From DATGMP01 sp035293565 (GTDB lineage Bacteria; Pseudomonadota; Alphaproteobacteria; BOG-932; Roseiterribacteraceae), in assembly GCA_035293565.1 (NCBI GenBank), contig DATGMP010000036.1:1-64000 (forward strand): a stretch of 64,000 nt of DNA. Direction: 5' to 3'. Positions within the stretch are counted from its first letter, which is position 1, and every line of letters starts with the position of its first letter. A program made the translations under genes and the position numbers. Below the pieces are notes generated by a model. That model made no database searches and was not told where the DNA came from. It was given only the letters and a program-made list of their open reading frames with translations. Positions 24,694 through 34,050 of the stretch are shown here, one piece after another.

Positions 24694-24754
24694 GCCATCC
24701 ACGTGGTGCCGCAGTCGTTACGTATGACGTGGATGCCCGGGTCAAGCCCGGGCA
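24694..24754. repeat. Composite palindromic intergenic repeat
   Basis: The interval contains a 9-bp inverted pair, CATCCACGT (24694-24702) and ACGTGGATG (24727-24735), overlapping a hairpin TGCCCGGG-TCAAG-CCCGGGCA (24734-24754). The GGATGCCCGGGTCAAGCCCG pattern is a familiar intergenic repeat in alphaproteobacterial genomes. It sits just before the second nitronate monooxygenase gene. Confidence 0.75.
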
Positions 24755-24778
24755 CGACGGAAGGGAAGGAGTGCCTCA

Positions 24779-25891
24779 ATGAAGACCCGCCTGTGTGAGA
24801 TGTTCGGCATCGAGGTGCCGATCTTCGCTTTTTCCCACTGCCGGGACGTGGTGGTGGAAGTGTCGAAAGCGGGCGGGTTCGGCGTTCTCGGGGTCGGCTA
24901 CTACACGGCCGAACAGCTCGAGATGGAGCTGAAGTGGATCGACGAGCATATCGGCGGGAAGCCTTACGGGGTCGACCTTCTGATGCCCAACCGGGCGGAC
25001 GAGAGCGTCCATTCCCGCAAGATGGATCCCAAGGACCTGCCCGAACTCCAGGTCAATTTTCTGCGCAAGGTGCTGGACGATGCGGGCATTCCGCGCCTGC
25101 CGCCCGGCGAGGGCGAGGCCATGCTGCGGGAGGAGATCTCCAAGATCACGATGACCAAGGAGGAGAGCCTCGCTTGTCTGGAGACCGCGCTGAAGCACCC
25201 GATCAAGCTGGTGGTGAACGCGCTGGGCACGCCGCCTAAGGACATGGTCGACCATGTTCATTCGCTGGGCATCAAGGTGGGCTCACTTGTGGGCAAGGTC
25301 GAGCATGCGCTGCGCCAGAAGGAGGCCGGCGTCGACATGATCGTGGCGCAGGGGTCGGAGGCCGGCGGCCATACGGGCACGATCAGCTCCATGATCCTGT
25401 GGCCGCAGGTGGTGGATGCGGTGGCGCCGATCCCGGTCGCTGCGGCCGGCGGTATTGGGCGCGGGCGGCAGATGGCGGCCGCTCTGGCGCTGGGGGCCGA
25501 GGGCATCTGGTGCGGTTCGATCTGGCTCGGCACCAAGCAGAGCGACCTCATCCCCGAGATGAAGCAGCGGCTCTACGAGGCCAAGTCGGAAGAGGCGGTG
25601 CAGAGCAAATCGCGCACCGGCAAGCCGGCGCGGCTCCTGAAGAGCAAGCTCACCGAATGCTGGGAGCAGCCGGGCGCGCCGCCCTTCCTGCCGATGCCGT
25701 ACCAGACGATGGTCAACACCGAGGCGCGCATGCGCATCGACCGCGCCAAAGCGCATGACTTCCTCACCTGTCCGATCGGACAGATCGTCGGCGACATGAA
25801 GGAGGAGAACACCGTCAAGCAGGTCGTCTACGACATCCTCTCCGAGTTCGCCGAGACTTCCGAGCGCTTCATGGGGCTGATCGAGGAGTAG
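24779..25891 (+). CDS. Nitronate monooxygenase family flavoprotein (second copy)
   Basis: A 370-residue FMN-dependent TIM-barrel protein. Family marks are FGIEVPIFAFSHCRDVVVEVSKAGGFGVLGVG at the start, IVAQGSEAGGHTGTISSM (phosphate-binding and catalytic His region, about residues 195-212), PVAAAGGIGRGRQMAAALALGAEG and GSIWLGTKQSD. It is longer than the copy at 14018 by an insertion after residue 65 and a C-terminal extension. The two are clearly different subgroups. The AAGGAG before the ATG is good. It overlaps the convergent pqiC by 23 bases. Nitronate oxidation or reduction of an unsaturated CoA thioester are both possible. Confidence 0.88.
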   Translation: MKTRLCEMFGIEVPIFAFSHCRDVVVEVSKAGGFGVLGVGYYTAEQLEMELKWIDEHIGGKPYGVDLLMPNRADESVHSRKMDPKDLPELQVNFLRKVLDDAGIPRLPPGEGEAMLREEISKITMTKEESLACLETALKHPIKLVVNALGTPPKDMVDHVHSLGIKVGSLVGKVEHALRQKEAGVDMIVAQGSEAGGHTGTISSMILWPQVVDAVAPIPVAAAGGIGRGRQMAAALALGAEGIWCGSIWLGTKQSDLIPEMKQRLYEAKSEEAVQSKSRTGKPARLLKSKLTECWEQPGAPPFLPMPYQTMVNTEARMRIDRAKAHDFLTCPIGQIVGDMKEENTVKQVVYDILSEFAETSERFMGLIEE

Positions 25892-26468
25892 GCGCCGGCA
25901 CGCCGCCGGCCAAGGCGCGCGCGATCTCGTCCGCCATATCCCCCAGCAACCGGCTCATCGCGGTCGCCTGAGCATCCGCGGTCTGCGCGCGCGCGGCGTC
26001 AGTCAGGTGAACCGGGCGGCGAAGCACCGGCTTGCCCGAGCCGCTGTCGAGCAGCGTCCAGCTGGCGTCGAGCGCGACAGTACCCGATGCGTCCGGTTGA
26101 AATTTCACGATGTCGACCGCGATCGTCCGGGTCGCGGGCGGCGAAGGGGCGTCGGGGAGGATCACCGATCCGGGCGAAAGGCGCGCCGCGAGGTCCTGCG
26201 CGAGCGCTTGCCGAACGAGATCGCTGAGCTGACCGCCCCACCGATTCTGATCGTCGATCTCGAGCTCGCCGGAGCCGCGCTCCCGAACCATCGAAAGCCG
26301 GTCGAGCTCGGGCGGAACATGCACGATTTCGATTTGCACCGGAGCGCCCGTTGCCGCTTTAGGCGCGCGATCGGGCTTCACCGGGTCGAGCGTGAAGAAA
26401 TGAGTGGGCGGGCTGTGGCCGCAACTTGCGAGGACGGCGACAGCGAGCAGGGTGATCAGCGATCGCAT
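25869..26468 (-). CDS. pqiC: PqiC-type outer-membrane lipoprotein
   Basis: A 199-residue lipoprotein with a lipobox (VLASC, Cys16) after a short hydrophobic signal. THFFTLDP and VHVPPELDRLSMVRERGSGELEIDD are typical of the ABC-type transport auxiliary/PqiC family (DUF330). PqiC anchors the PqiB needle in the outer membrane. Its start shares one base with the pqiB stop (TAATG), indicating translational coupling. Confidence 0.9.
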   Translation of the reverse strand: MRSLITLLAVAVLASCGHSPPTHFFTLDPVKPDRAPKAATGAPVQIEIVHVPPELDRLSMVRERGSGELEIDDQNRWGGQLSDLVRQALAQDLAARLSPGSVILPDAPSPPATRTIAVDIVKFQPDASGTVALDASWTLLDSGSGKPVLRRPVHLTDAARAQTADAQATAMSRLLGDMADEIARALAGGVPAPTPRSAP

Positions 26469-27754
26469 TATTTGCCGCTCAGAACAGCTTCGGGATGTTC
26501 GTCGAGATAATTGGCGAGCGACTTGATCGAGCGCGCGGTCTCGGTGAGCTCGTGAACCGCAGTTTTGAGATTGCCGGTCTGGCTCGCGCCGCCGCCCATC
26601 ATCTGGTCGGTAGCGTTGGCCGTCGTCTGCAACTCGCTTGCGGTGCGCCTCAGACTCTCGACCAGCGGACCGATCTTCGGACCGGTCTGACGAACGGTCT
26701 TGTCCAGGCTCGCAAGCGTCTCGTTCAGATGATCGATGCTGGACTTGATCTCGGGCGAGGACACAATGCCGTTCAATTGCTGAGTGATCTGACGGACATT
26801 GTCGCCGATCTGGTCGAGCGGGATTGCGCCGGCCTTGGCCATCAGCGCCTCGACGCCTCCGGAATTCTCGGCCGGTATCTCAGGATATTCGCCGCCGGTG
26901 ACAAGGTCGGCCGGCTTCGCGTCGGGCAGGAAATCCAGCGTGACGATCTCGTCCCCGATCAGCGGCGGCTTCTGATCGAGACGCGCGCGCAAGCCTTGCT
27001 GGATCAAGCGCCCCAGGATCCGGTTGAGCGCCGATTCCTCGTCTCCGGCAGCCGGTTTTGCGCCGTCGACATGGATGCGTGACGGATCGAGCGCGATCGT
27101 TACCGGTGTGGAGAGCGCCTCCGACTTCGCGTCCCAATCGAGGCTAAAGCCCGTGACCTCGCCGATCGTGAAGCCGCGCAGTTCGACGGGCGCTCCGCGC
27201 GCCAGCCTGCCCACCGCGCCCGTAAAGGCGATACGGTAGGAGATGCGCGGGCCGATCCAGTCGGGGATTGTCGGCGGCTTGTCGAGGCCGGTGAAATGCC
27301 GCGTCGGTTGTCCAGGGCCGGGCGCCAGAACGATCGTCGGTCCCGAAATCACTGATTTCAGCGACGACGGATCGGACAGGGTCGGCTCGGCGCCCTGGAG
27401 CCAGAACCGGGTGCCTGTGGTTAGAAATCTCTTCACGTCGTCGTCGATGTCGAGCTTGGCGACGACACGCTGTCCATCCTTGGAAATCGCGAGATCGGTA
27501 AGCTTGCCGACCTTGAGGTCGTGATAGGTGACTTTTGTGTCGTCGGGCTTCATGCCGGCCGCCGTGTCGAACGTGACGCTCACCTCCGTGCCCCTCGTCG
27601 CAAAAGAGCGAATCGCGAGCCAGGACACGATCGCGACGGCGGCCACCGGTATCGCCCAGATCCACCCCGGCCACCAGCTTCGTCGCGTTTCCGCCTGCCG
27701 TTGCGGCAGCGATTGCGTGCGCTGGGGATCGTTATCGCTCGGCTGGTTTTTCAA
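26468..27754 (-). CDS. pqiB: PqiB-like MCE-domain intermembrane transport protein
   Basis: A 428-residue protein with one N-terminal membrane anchor (WIWAIPVAAVAIVSWLAI) and MCE/MlaD domains: GTEVSVTFDTAAGMKPDDTKVTYHDLKVGKL and RGAPVELRGFTIGEVTGFSLD. A helical C-terminal region follows. PqiB proteins form hexameric tubes moving lipids across the periplasm. E. coli PqiB has three MCE domains and about 546 residues; this shorter version seems to have two, as in several alphaproteobacteria. It overlaps pqiA by 23 bases. Confidence 0.9.
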   Translation of the reverse strand: MKNQPSDNDPQRTQSLPQRQAETRRSWWPGWIWAIPVAAVAIVSWLAIRSFATRGTEVSVTFDTAAGMKPDDTKVTYHDLKVGKLTDLAISKDGQRVVAKLDIDDDVKRFLTTGTRFWLQGAEPTLSDPSSLKSVISGPTIVLAPGPGQPTRHFTGLDKPPTIPDWIGPRISYRIAFTGAVGRLARGAPVELRGFTIGEVTGFSLDWDAKSEALSTPVTIALDPSRIHVDGAKPAAGDEESALNRILGRLIQQGLRARLDQKPPLIGDEIVTLDFLPDAKPADLVTGGEYPEIPAENSGGVEALMAKAGAIPLDQIGDNVRQITQQLNGIVSSPEIKSSIDHLNETLASLDKTVRQTGPKIGPLVESLRRTASELQTTANATDQMMGGGASQTGNLKTAVHELTETARSIKSLANYLDEHPEAVLSGK

Positions 27755-28943
27755 GAGCGGCGTCCCACAACAGCCGCGGATCGAAGATTTGCGACGCCGC
27801 CATTGTCATCGCCACCACCGTGATAAAAGCGGTGGCGCCTGGTCCGGCGCGGCTCGATACGAGCGGCGGAAATTGAAAGAGCGGCACGATGATCGCGATC
27901 GTGAAAGGATCGATATTCGACCAACGGCCGAGCTCGTCGATCAGGCGGTAAAGCCGCGTCTTCAAGACGAGGTGCCGATTCGAGCGAAGCCGGGTCGACA
28001 ACATGAACCAGGAAAGCCCGAGCAGCTTCAGCACCGGGATCGCGATGCTGGTGCCGAAGATGAGGATTCCCAGCGGGACCAAGCCAGCATGAAAGAGATC
28101 CTCGATGCCGCTGAAAATCGTGTGCGCTTTGTTCTGCCCGATCTGCATCGTGATGCTCATCGGATAGAGATTCGACGGCAGGTAAAGCGCGAAGCCGGCG
28201 ATCACAAGGGCCAAGGTTCTCGAAATCGAATGCGGCTTGCGCGCATGGAGCCTTAGACCACAGCGCGGACAAGGGTCTCCTTCCTTTGCGGCCGAGACCA
28301 CCAGGTCGCAAGTCGTGCACGATATCGACGGCTCGCCCGCGGGCGGAAATCGCTCACCGCCGATGGCTCGCCATACGGCGCGCCGGTCGATCGTGGCGCG
28401 TGTTGCCATTGTGAGCAGCGCCGCGGCGGCAAAGCAGTATCCGCCCCATCCGATCTTGACCGGAATATCGACGCTCACCCTGCTGTATCCGATCGCGGCG
28501 CCGATGAGAAAAACGTCCGGCATTGCCCATTGATCGAGCCACATCGCCCAGCGGTAACCCGGGCCCAGCCAAGATTTGCGAAGTCCCAAAAAAAGAGCGC
28601 CGAGGACGATGCTCAAGAGACCGAAGCGTAGAAGCGGCAAGAGGACGACGAAGGCGCCGATGAGGGCGGCGAGAACCACCCATTGTCCATGCCACAGCGC
28701 CGCCACTCCCGAACCCATATGGATCGTGCGCGTCATGCCCAGCATGCCGACGCTGAGAAAAGGCGCCAAATTTGCCGGCAAGAGGAGGACGAAAACCGCA
28801 AGCGAGCAGGCGAATCCGGCAGCGATGCTCCGTCCGCGCGTGACCTCCAGGCGCGCCTTGCAGAGGCGGCATGCCGCGATCGCGCCATGGCTGAGCGGCG
28901 GCAGATCCTCCAATACACCGCAATCCGGGCATCCGATCGTCAT
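27732..28943 (-). CDS. pqiA: PqiA-like inner-membrane protein
   Basis: A 403-residue membrane protein with the duplicated PqiA layout. The first zinc-ribbon-like CxxC set is CPDCG...CRLC at residues 5-29 and a four-helix block follows. A second set, CTTC...CPRCG, comes near residue 200 with another four-helix block (VIAGFALYLPSNLYPM). PqiA is the inner-membrane part of the PqiABC lipid-transport system linked to envelope stress. ATG 28943 places the first CxxC properly; the frame extends to 29042 without family similarity. The gene order pqiA-pqiB-pqiC with overlaps forms one operon. Confidence 0.92.
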   Translation of the reverse strand: MTIGCPDCGVLEDLPPLSHGAIAACRLCKARLEVTRGRSIAAGFACSLAVFVLLLPANLAPFLSVGMLGMTRTIHMGSGVAALWHGQWVVLAALIGAFVVLLPLLRFGLLSIVLGALFLGLRKSWLGPGYRWAMWLDQWAMPDVFLIGAAIGYSRVSVDIPVKIGWGGYCFAAAALLTMATRATIDRRAVWRAIGGERFPPAGEPSISCTTCDLVVSAAKEGDPCPRCGLRLHARKPHSISRTLALVIAGFALYLPSNLYPMSITMQIGQNKAHTIFSGIEDLFHAGLVPLGILIFGTSIAIPVLKLLGLSWFMLSTRLRSNRHLVLKTRLYRLIDELGRWSNIDPFTIAIIVPLFQFPPLVSSRAGPGATAFITVVAMTMAASQIFDPRLLWDAALEKPAER

Positions 28944-29122
28944 CGTTCCGCTGCCGTGGTGGTTCACACGCCAACGAAACCGGTCCGATCCATCGAATGT
29001 TTCACATCGGCGCGGGGCATCCTGGGATTGGCGAGCCGCCATTTCGCCGCATCAGCCCGCGAGGGCGCCCGGAACGGCTGCGACGCAGAGGGGTTGAGCC
29101 TCGCGAAGGTATTTGTTTCTGA

Positions 29123-30179
29123 ATGTTTTGGCGGCGGACTCACGATATCTGGCCCGCGACGGCAATCGCACTCGGAGTTCTGTTTCTCTGGGCCACGATC
29201 TATATCGATTTGACGATTTTCGCGGGAATACTTCTCGCCGTTTTTTTGACCCATCTCACCGCGCTCACTTCCGGCAGGCTTGGCTTGGCCCGAAGCTGGT
29301 CGCTGGCCTGCGTCGTCGCGGTGATCGCCCTGCTGCTCGGCGGAACGATCTATTTCTTTGCCGACACCGTCGTGCAGCAGATCGATCAGCTCACGGCTAG
29401 GCTTGCCACGGCACTGGGCACGGTCGAGCAACTCAAGGCGCTACAGTGGGCGCGGCCTCTTATGGGCGGCGCGCACCTGCAAGAGCATCTTCGCTCGGGA
29501 TTCGTCGGCAATCTCTTCGGCGTCGCAACCAATATGGCGGTCGTGATCGGCGGGGCGGGTCGTGGCCGCATTCCTGGGGCTCTATCTGGCGGCCGAGCCG
29601 GCGGTCTACATGAACGGCCTCGTGTCCTTGTTTCCGGAAGCTTCCCGCCTGCGCGTGCGCCAGATCCTGGCGGCGGCCGCCAATGCACTTTGGTATTGGA
29701 CATTGGGCCGCCTGTTCTCGATGTCGGTGGTTTGCGTGGGAACCATCGTCGGGCTGTGGGCCCTGAACATGCCCTTGCCATTCGTTCTGGGCGGCCTGGC
29801 CGGTCTTCTGACGTTCGTGCCGTATCTCGGCTCGATCGTCGCGGCGGTCCCGGCGATCGTATTCGCGCTATCGATGGGCCCGATGCAGACGGTCTATATC
29901 CTTGGGCTGTACACGGTGGTGCACCTCATCGACGGCTATGTTCTCGTACCGCTCGTCCAACGGCAGGTGTCCCACCTTCCGCCCGCGCTCATCCTGTCGA
30001 GCCAGCTTTTGTTCGGCACATTCGCCGGGGTCATCGGCGTGACCTTCGCGACGCCACTGGCCGCGGCGCTTCTGCCGATCATTCGCATGGCCTATATCGA
30101 GGATGCGCTGGAGGCGCATGTCGATCGCAGCCCGGCGGATTCCGGGAGCGCGGTACAGCGACAATCCCTGTCTCACTGA
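29123..30179 (+). pseudogene. AI-2E/YdiK-family permease split by a +1 frameshift
   Basis: The product matches the AI-2E family of eight-helix permeases in two frames. Residues 1-143 read from 29123 (FLWATIYIDLTIFAGILLAVFLTHL and so on) to MAVVIGGA. The remainder reads from about 29560 in another frame (VVAAFLGLYLAAEPAVYMNG, later LTFVPYLGSIVAAVPAIVFAL). Removing one G from the GGG at 29557-29559 restores a single 351-residue protein of normal family length with no other defect. The first frame otherwise continues as meaningless Arg/Gly-rich sequence. A sequencing error in a G-rich run, recent inactivation, or less likely slippage could explain it. Confidence 0.8.
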
Positions 30180-30326
30180 AGATTGCACGACGCGAGACTC
30201 AAGATCTGGTCGCGCGGTTCGGATAGCGCCGTCCTCGCTTCCGACCGCGGGGATTGACAGCCGACGCCCTCGCCGCCTCATCTTGCCCCGAGCGGCCGTT
30301 GCAGGCCGCGCAACGGGGGATATGCC

Positions 30327-31484
30327 GTGAAGCTCGATCGCGCTCGTCCTTTTCGTCTTGCCGTGCCGGAATCGGAGCTGGTCGATCTCAAGGAGCGCCT
30401 CGCGCGCACGCGTTGGCCGATCGAGGCGAAAGCGCCGCCTTGGACCTACGGCGCGAGCCTCGCCTTTATGAAGGACGTGGTCGCCTATTGGCGCGAACGC
30501 TACGACTGGCGAAAGTCCGAAGCGGCGATCAACCGTCTTCCGAACTACAAAGCAAATATCGGTGGCAAGGATCTGCATTTCATCCTGGAGAAGGGCTCCG
30601 GCCCCAACCCCTTGCCGCTCATCGTCACCCATGGCTGGCCGGGGTCGATCGTGGAGTTCCTGGATGTGATCGAGCCGCTGGCGCATCCCGAACGCTTCGG
30701 CGGCGACGCGCGCGACGCCTTTACCATCGTGGCGCCAAGTCTGCCCGGCTATGGCTTTTCCGATCCACCCGATGCGCCGATCACGCCGCGCGAGGTCGCG
30801 CCGATGCTGTCTGAGCTGATGGAGGAGGTGCTGGGTTTCGACAGCTATGTGGCGCAGGGCGGCGATTGGGGCGGGATCATCACCTCATGGATGGCCCTCG
30901 ACCGGCCGCAACGCATGCGCGCGATTCATCTCAATATCGCGGGCTTTTTCCCCGAAATACCGGACAGCGATCCGCTCGATCCGGCAGAGCAGGAATGGAC
31001 CCGGCGTAACAGCGCGCGTCGCGCGCGGGAGATCGCCTATCACGCGATTCAGGGCACCAAGCCACAGACCTTGGCTTATGGGCAGACGGACTCGCCGGTC
31101 GGGATCGCGGCTTGGATTCTCGAGAAATTTCACGGCTGGACCGTGCCTGGGCAGGATGTGAAGTCGCTGCCCTTCGATCTCGACCACCTGCTGGCCAACG
31201 TGATGCTCTATTGGCTCTACGGCTCCAACGCCGCGAGCTGGATGTATTGCTCGATCTTCGAAGGCACCGCGCGCTCGCTGCCGGCAGGCCAGAAGGTCCA
31301 ACTGCCGACAGCGATGCTGCTCTTCCCGAGCGACATCGCGCTCCCGCCGCCCGACCGCTACATCAAACGGGCCTACAATCTGGTGCGCCGCACGGATGCG
31401 CCGAGCGGCGGCCATTTTGCCGCGTTCGAGAACGGCAACCTGTTCGTCGACGATGTGCGGGAATTCTTCCGCGAGTATCGGTAA
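30327..31484 (+). CDS. Epoxide hydrolase (EHN-domain alpha/beta-hydrolase)
   Basis: A 385-residue epoxide hydrolase of the microsomal/juvenile-hormone type, opening epoxides to diols. The N-terminal EHN domain (PFRLAVPESELVDLKERLARTRWP) is followed by the oxyanion motif HGWPGS (residues 102-107), the nucleophile Asp180 in GGDWGG, a lid with the expected tyrosines and the catalytic histidine His363 in GGHFAAFE. All key residues appear intact. It stands alone on the plus strand after the broken permease. The substrate is probably a hydrophobic epoxide. Confidence 0.93.
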   Translation: MKLDRARPFRLAVPESELVDLKERLARTRWPIEAKAPPWTYGASLAFMKDVVAYWRERYDWRKSEAAINRLPNYKANIGGKDLHFILEKGSGPNPLPLIVTHGWPGSIVEFLDVIEPLAHPERFGGDARDAFTIVAPSLPGYGFSDPPDAPITPREVAPMLSELMEEVLGFDSYVAQGGDWGGIITSWMALDRPQRMRAIHLNIAGFFPEIPDSDPLDPAEQEWTRRNSARRAREIAYHAIQGTKPQTLAYGQTDSPVGIAAWILEKFHGWTVPGQDVKSLPFDLDHLLANVMLYWLYGSNAASWMYCSIFEGTARSLPAGQKVQLPTAMLLFPSDIALPPPDRYIKRAYNLVRRTDAPSGGHFAAFENGNLFVDDVREFFREYR

Positions 31485-31648
31485 AGCACCACGACGTTAC
31501 GCTCGAAAGGAGCCTGGCCCCAGGCCGAAGATCATCGCGTTATTTCTTTCTCTCCGTTTTCCATCGGGAAGTTCCGCGGCGGATCGGGCAAGCTCGGACA
31601 TCGTGCCGGATCAACCGGCAAAAGCTTCTTCGGGTTCCGAGGCGGTTG

Positions 31649-33427
31649 CTAATGGACCGGCCAGACGCGCGCGATGAGGAAGGTGCCGAAGATCGCGACC
31701 AAGATGCTGAGCGGTAGGCCCAGGCGCCAATAATCGCCGAAGCGGTAACCCCCGGGGCCCATGACCAGCGCGTTGTTCTGATGGCCGATCGGCGATAGGA
31801 AATCGCAGGAGCCGCCCAGCGCCACCGCCATCAGGAAAGGCTCGGGACTGTATCCCAAATCATGGGCGAGCGCGGCCGCGACGGGTCCCATGACCACGAC
31901 CGCGGCCGCATGATGCAGAAAGGGGGTCACCAGCATCGACACGACGAGCACAAGCGCAATGTCGAGATCCGGCGGCAGCCCAACCGATACGGCCTTCAGG
32001 GCGTCGCCAATCAGATCGGAAGCGCCGGTCGTCTTCAGCGATTCGCCGACGGGTATCAGACAGCCCAGCATGATCACCACCGGCCAATCTACCGATTCAA
32101 TGGCCTCCTTCGGGGTGATCGCGCCGACGAGCACGACCAGGACGGCGGCGGTGAAGAAAGCCACGGCGGGCGTCATCAGCTGGAAGCCGATCGCGACCAT
32201 CGCCAGCACGAGGATGAGGAGCGGCAGATAGCGCTGCGTCGGTCGGCCGATCGTGAGGCTGCGGTCGGCGAGCGGAAGACAGCCGAGCTCGGCCAGGACG
32301 TCGTTCAATATTTCCCCCCGTCCTTGCAGCACGACGACGTCGCCGGGACGAAAGGGGGTGCGGAAAAGCCGGGAGCTGATGCGCTCGCCCGCGCGGCTGA
32401 TCGCGATCAGGCTCACCTGGTAGCGCTGCCGCAAATGCAATTCGCTCGACGTATTGCCGATCATGAGCGAGTCGACGCCGACAACCGCTTCGACGGTCTG
32501 CAGTGTATCGTCTTTCGAAGACGACGCCTCGACCTCACCCGCGCCATGGAGCGCCAATCGCCCTTCGTCCAGCAGCGGCTTCAGCGCGACCGGGTCGGCC
32601 TCCAGCACCAAGATGTCGCCCGCGAACAATTTCCAGTTGGGCAAGGGGATGTGGCGACGTCCGCTCTCGCGGACCAGCGCCGTAACCCGGATCGCGCCAT
32701 CGCCGATCGATTCGATATCCGCGACGGTCTTGCCTACGAACGGCGAGGGCTCCGGAACCGTGACCTCGCTCGTGTAGGTTTCGATCTCGAACTGCTGATC
32801 CGGACCGGTTGTCCCCCTGCGGTTGCGGGGCAATAGCCGCCAGCCGACGCCCAGGAACAAGACGCCGACAATGGTGAGCGGCAGGCCGACCGGGGTGAAG
32901 TCGAACAGGCTGAAGCTCTTGCCCTCCACCTGTTCACGCACCGTCGATATCAGCAGGTTCGGCGAGGTGCCGATCAGCGTGATCGTGCCGCCCAAGAGCG
33001 AGCCGAAGGCGAGCGGCATCAGATAATCGGAGGGCGACCTGCCGCTCCGCCGTGCCGCCTGGATGGCGATCGGCATAAAGATGCCGAGCGTGCCGACATT
33101 CTTCATGAAGGCCGATAGAAACGCGACGCAGGCGGTCAGAAACCCGATCTGGAGCGACGGCCTCCGCGCGAGCCGCAGCACCGGGCGGATCGCCAGCTCG
33201 ATCGTTCCGGAAATGGTAATCGCGCGTCCAACCACCAGAATCGAGGCGATGATGATGATGACCTGACTGGCGAAGCCCTCGAATGCCTTGTCGGCGGGAA
33301 CCGTGCCAAGGATGACCGACAGGATAAGCGCCATGCCGCCAACCAGCTCGTAGCGGATGCGGTCGGTCAGGAAGGCGATCAGCATCGCCACCAAGACCGC
33401 GAACGCCTCGATCTGTTGAAGGGGCAA
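31649..33427 (-). CDS. SLC13-type transporter with RCK_C domains
   Basis: A 592-residue member of the SLC13/ArsB-NhaD ion-transporter superfamily with N-terminal membrane helices. The conserved TSPNLLISTV reentrant motif comes near residue 140. The centre is soluble and contains two TrkA_C/RCK_C-like segments (FEIETYTSEVTVPEPSPFVGKTVADI and LHLRQRYQVSLIAISRAGERI), and helices resume to the end. Related proteins carry sulfate, dicarboxylates or other anions. I choose TTG 33427 because GGAG sits 8 bases upstream and the protein then begins PLQQIEAFAVLVAMLIAF; the frame is open to 33613 but not similar to the family. Confidence 0.85.
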   Translation of the reverse strand: MPLQQIEAFAVLVAMLIAFLTDRIRYELVGGMALILSVILGTVPADKAFEGFASQVIIIIASILVVGRAITISGTIELAIRPVLRLARRPSLQIGFLTACVAFLSAFMKNVGTLGIFMPIAIQAARRSGRSPSDYLMPLAFGSLLGGTITLIGTSPNLLISTVREQVEGKSFSLFDFTPVGLPLTIVGVLFLGVGWRLLPRNRRGTTGPDQQFEIETYTSEVTVPEPSPFVGKTVADIESIGDGAIRVTALVRESGRRHIPLPNWKLFAGDILVLEADPVALKPLLDEGRLALHGAGEVEASSSKDDTLQTVEAVVGVDSLMIGNTSSELHLRQRYQVSLIAISRAGERISSRLFRTPFRPGDVVVLQGRGEILNDVLAELGCLPLADRSLTIGRPTQRYLPLLILVLAMVAIGFQLMTPAVAFFTAAVLVVLVGAITPKEAIESVDWPVVIMLGCLIPVGESLKTTGASDLIGDALKAVSVGLPPDLDIALVLVVSMLVTPFLHHAAAVVVMGPVAAALAHDLGYSPEPFLMAVALGGSCDFLSPIGHQNNALVMGPGGYRFGDYWRLGLPLSILVAIFGTFLIARVWPVH

Positions 33428-33782
33428 CGGCTGATCTCCTTGGAATCGGCTTCCGGGCAGAATAGGACGACGGCGTTTCTCAGGCGCGCCTTTGCTCCGC
33501 GGGCCAATACGGATGCCCGATTTCCGTCGATGAAACAATGATCGCTGATGGTGGCGCTCGTCCCCGGCGACCCCACCTACGTGGCTCGAGCGCATGCCGG
33601 CGCGCATAATCATGGCGAAACTGATAGCGCGGGCGCGTCTGCCTGGGCCCGCGAGGGCGCTCCTCGAGAATTGCGCTCAGGGGAGCTTCACCTCCCGCTT
33701 CAACCTATAGGCGCTGTGGGCCCCAGAGAAAGAGATGGGAAATGTCGTGAGTTTGGACGGGTTCGTCTCAAATCTAGATGCT

Positions 33783-33801
33783 CCCGTTCGACTGGAACGG
33801 G
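33783..33801. repeat. Intergenic hairpin CCCGTTC-GACTG-GAACGGG
   Basis: A perfect 7-bp stem with a 5-base loop, followed by ATGAGCCC. There is no T-run, so it is not a typical terminator. It resembles a short REP-like element. Confidence 0.5.
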
Positions 33802-33953
33802 ATGAGCCCAACGTGCGATTTCTCAACTGAATTCGGCACGACGCCACTGCGACCATCGAACGTCATGCCGACGCGGTGGTCGCCCGGCGGCGGATCAATG
33901 GATCTCAGTCGTTTTCGTTGCCGCGATCTTTGCGGCCGCGCGGAGCCGAATCG

Positions 33954-34050
33954 GGGGCAGCGCGCGTGACGCCGGTCCGCGCGGATTCCGGCCGCCGGTG
34001 CGAATCCGCACCGCTGCCCCGCCATCGGCTGAGGGCTACCTGCCGGGCGA
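33954..34050 (+). ncRNA. Cobalamin-riboswitch-like structured element (partial)
   Basis: The segment CGGTGCGAATCCGCACCGCT, continued by GCCCCGCCATCGGCTGAG and then by CTACCTGCCGG, recalls three landmarks of cobalamin riboswitches: GGTGCGAATCC, CTGCCCCGCAAC and the B12-box end ACCTGCC. Outer bases pair (GGGGCAGCG 33954-33962 with CGCTGCCCC 34012-34020) and CGGTGCG/CGCACCG form an inner hairpin. The usual AGGGAA and the long middle arm between CCCGC and the B12 box are missing, so it is either a short variant or a remnant. No B12-related gene follows; the next gene is a VOC protein 277 bases on. Confidence 0.35.

Noticed and set aside
31860..32836. Plus-strand frame opposite the SLC13 transporter
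   Set aside because: Antisense to a well-supported transporter; low-complexity polar sequence.
33996..34013. tRNA T-arm-like GTGCGAATCCGCAC
   Set aside because: No acceptor stem, D-arm or anticodon arm can be drawn around it; the cobalamin-riboswitch-like reading explains more of the pattern.
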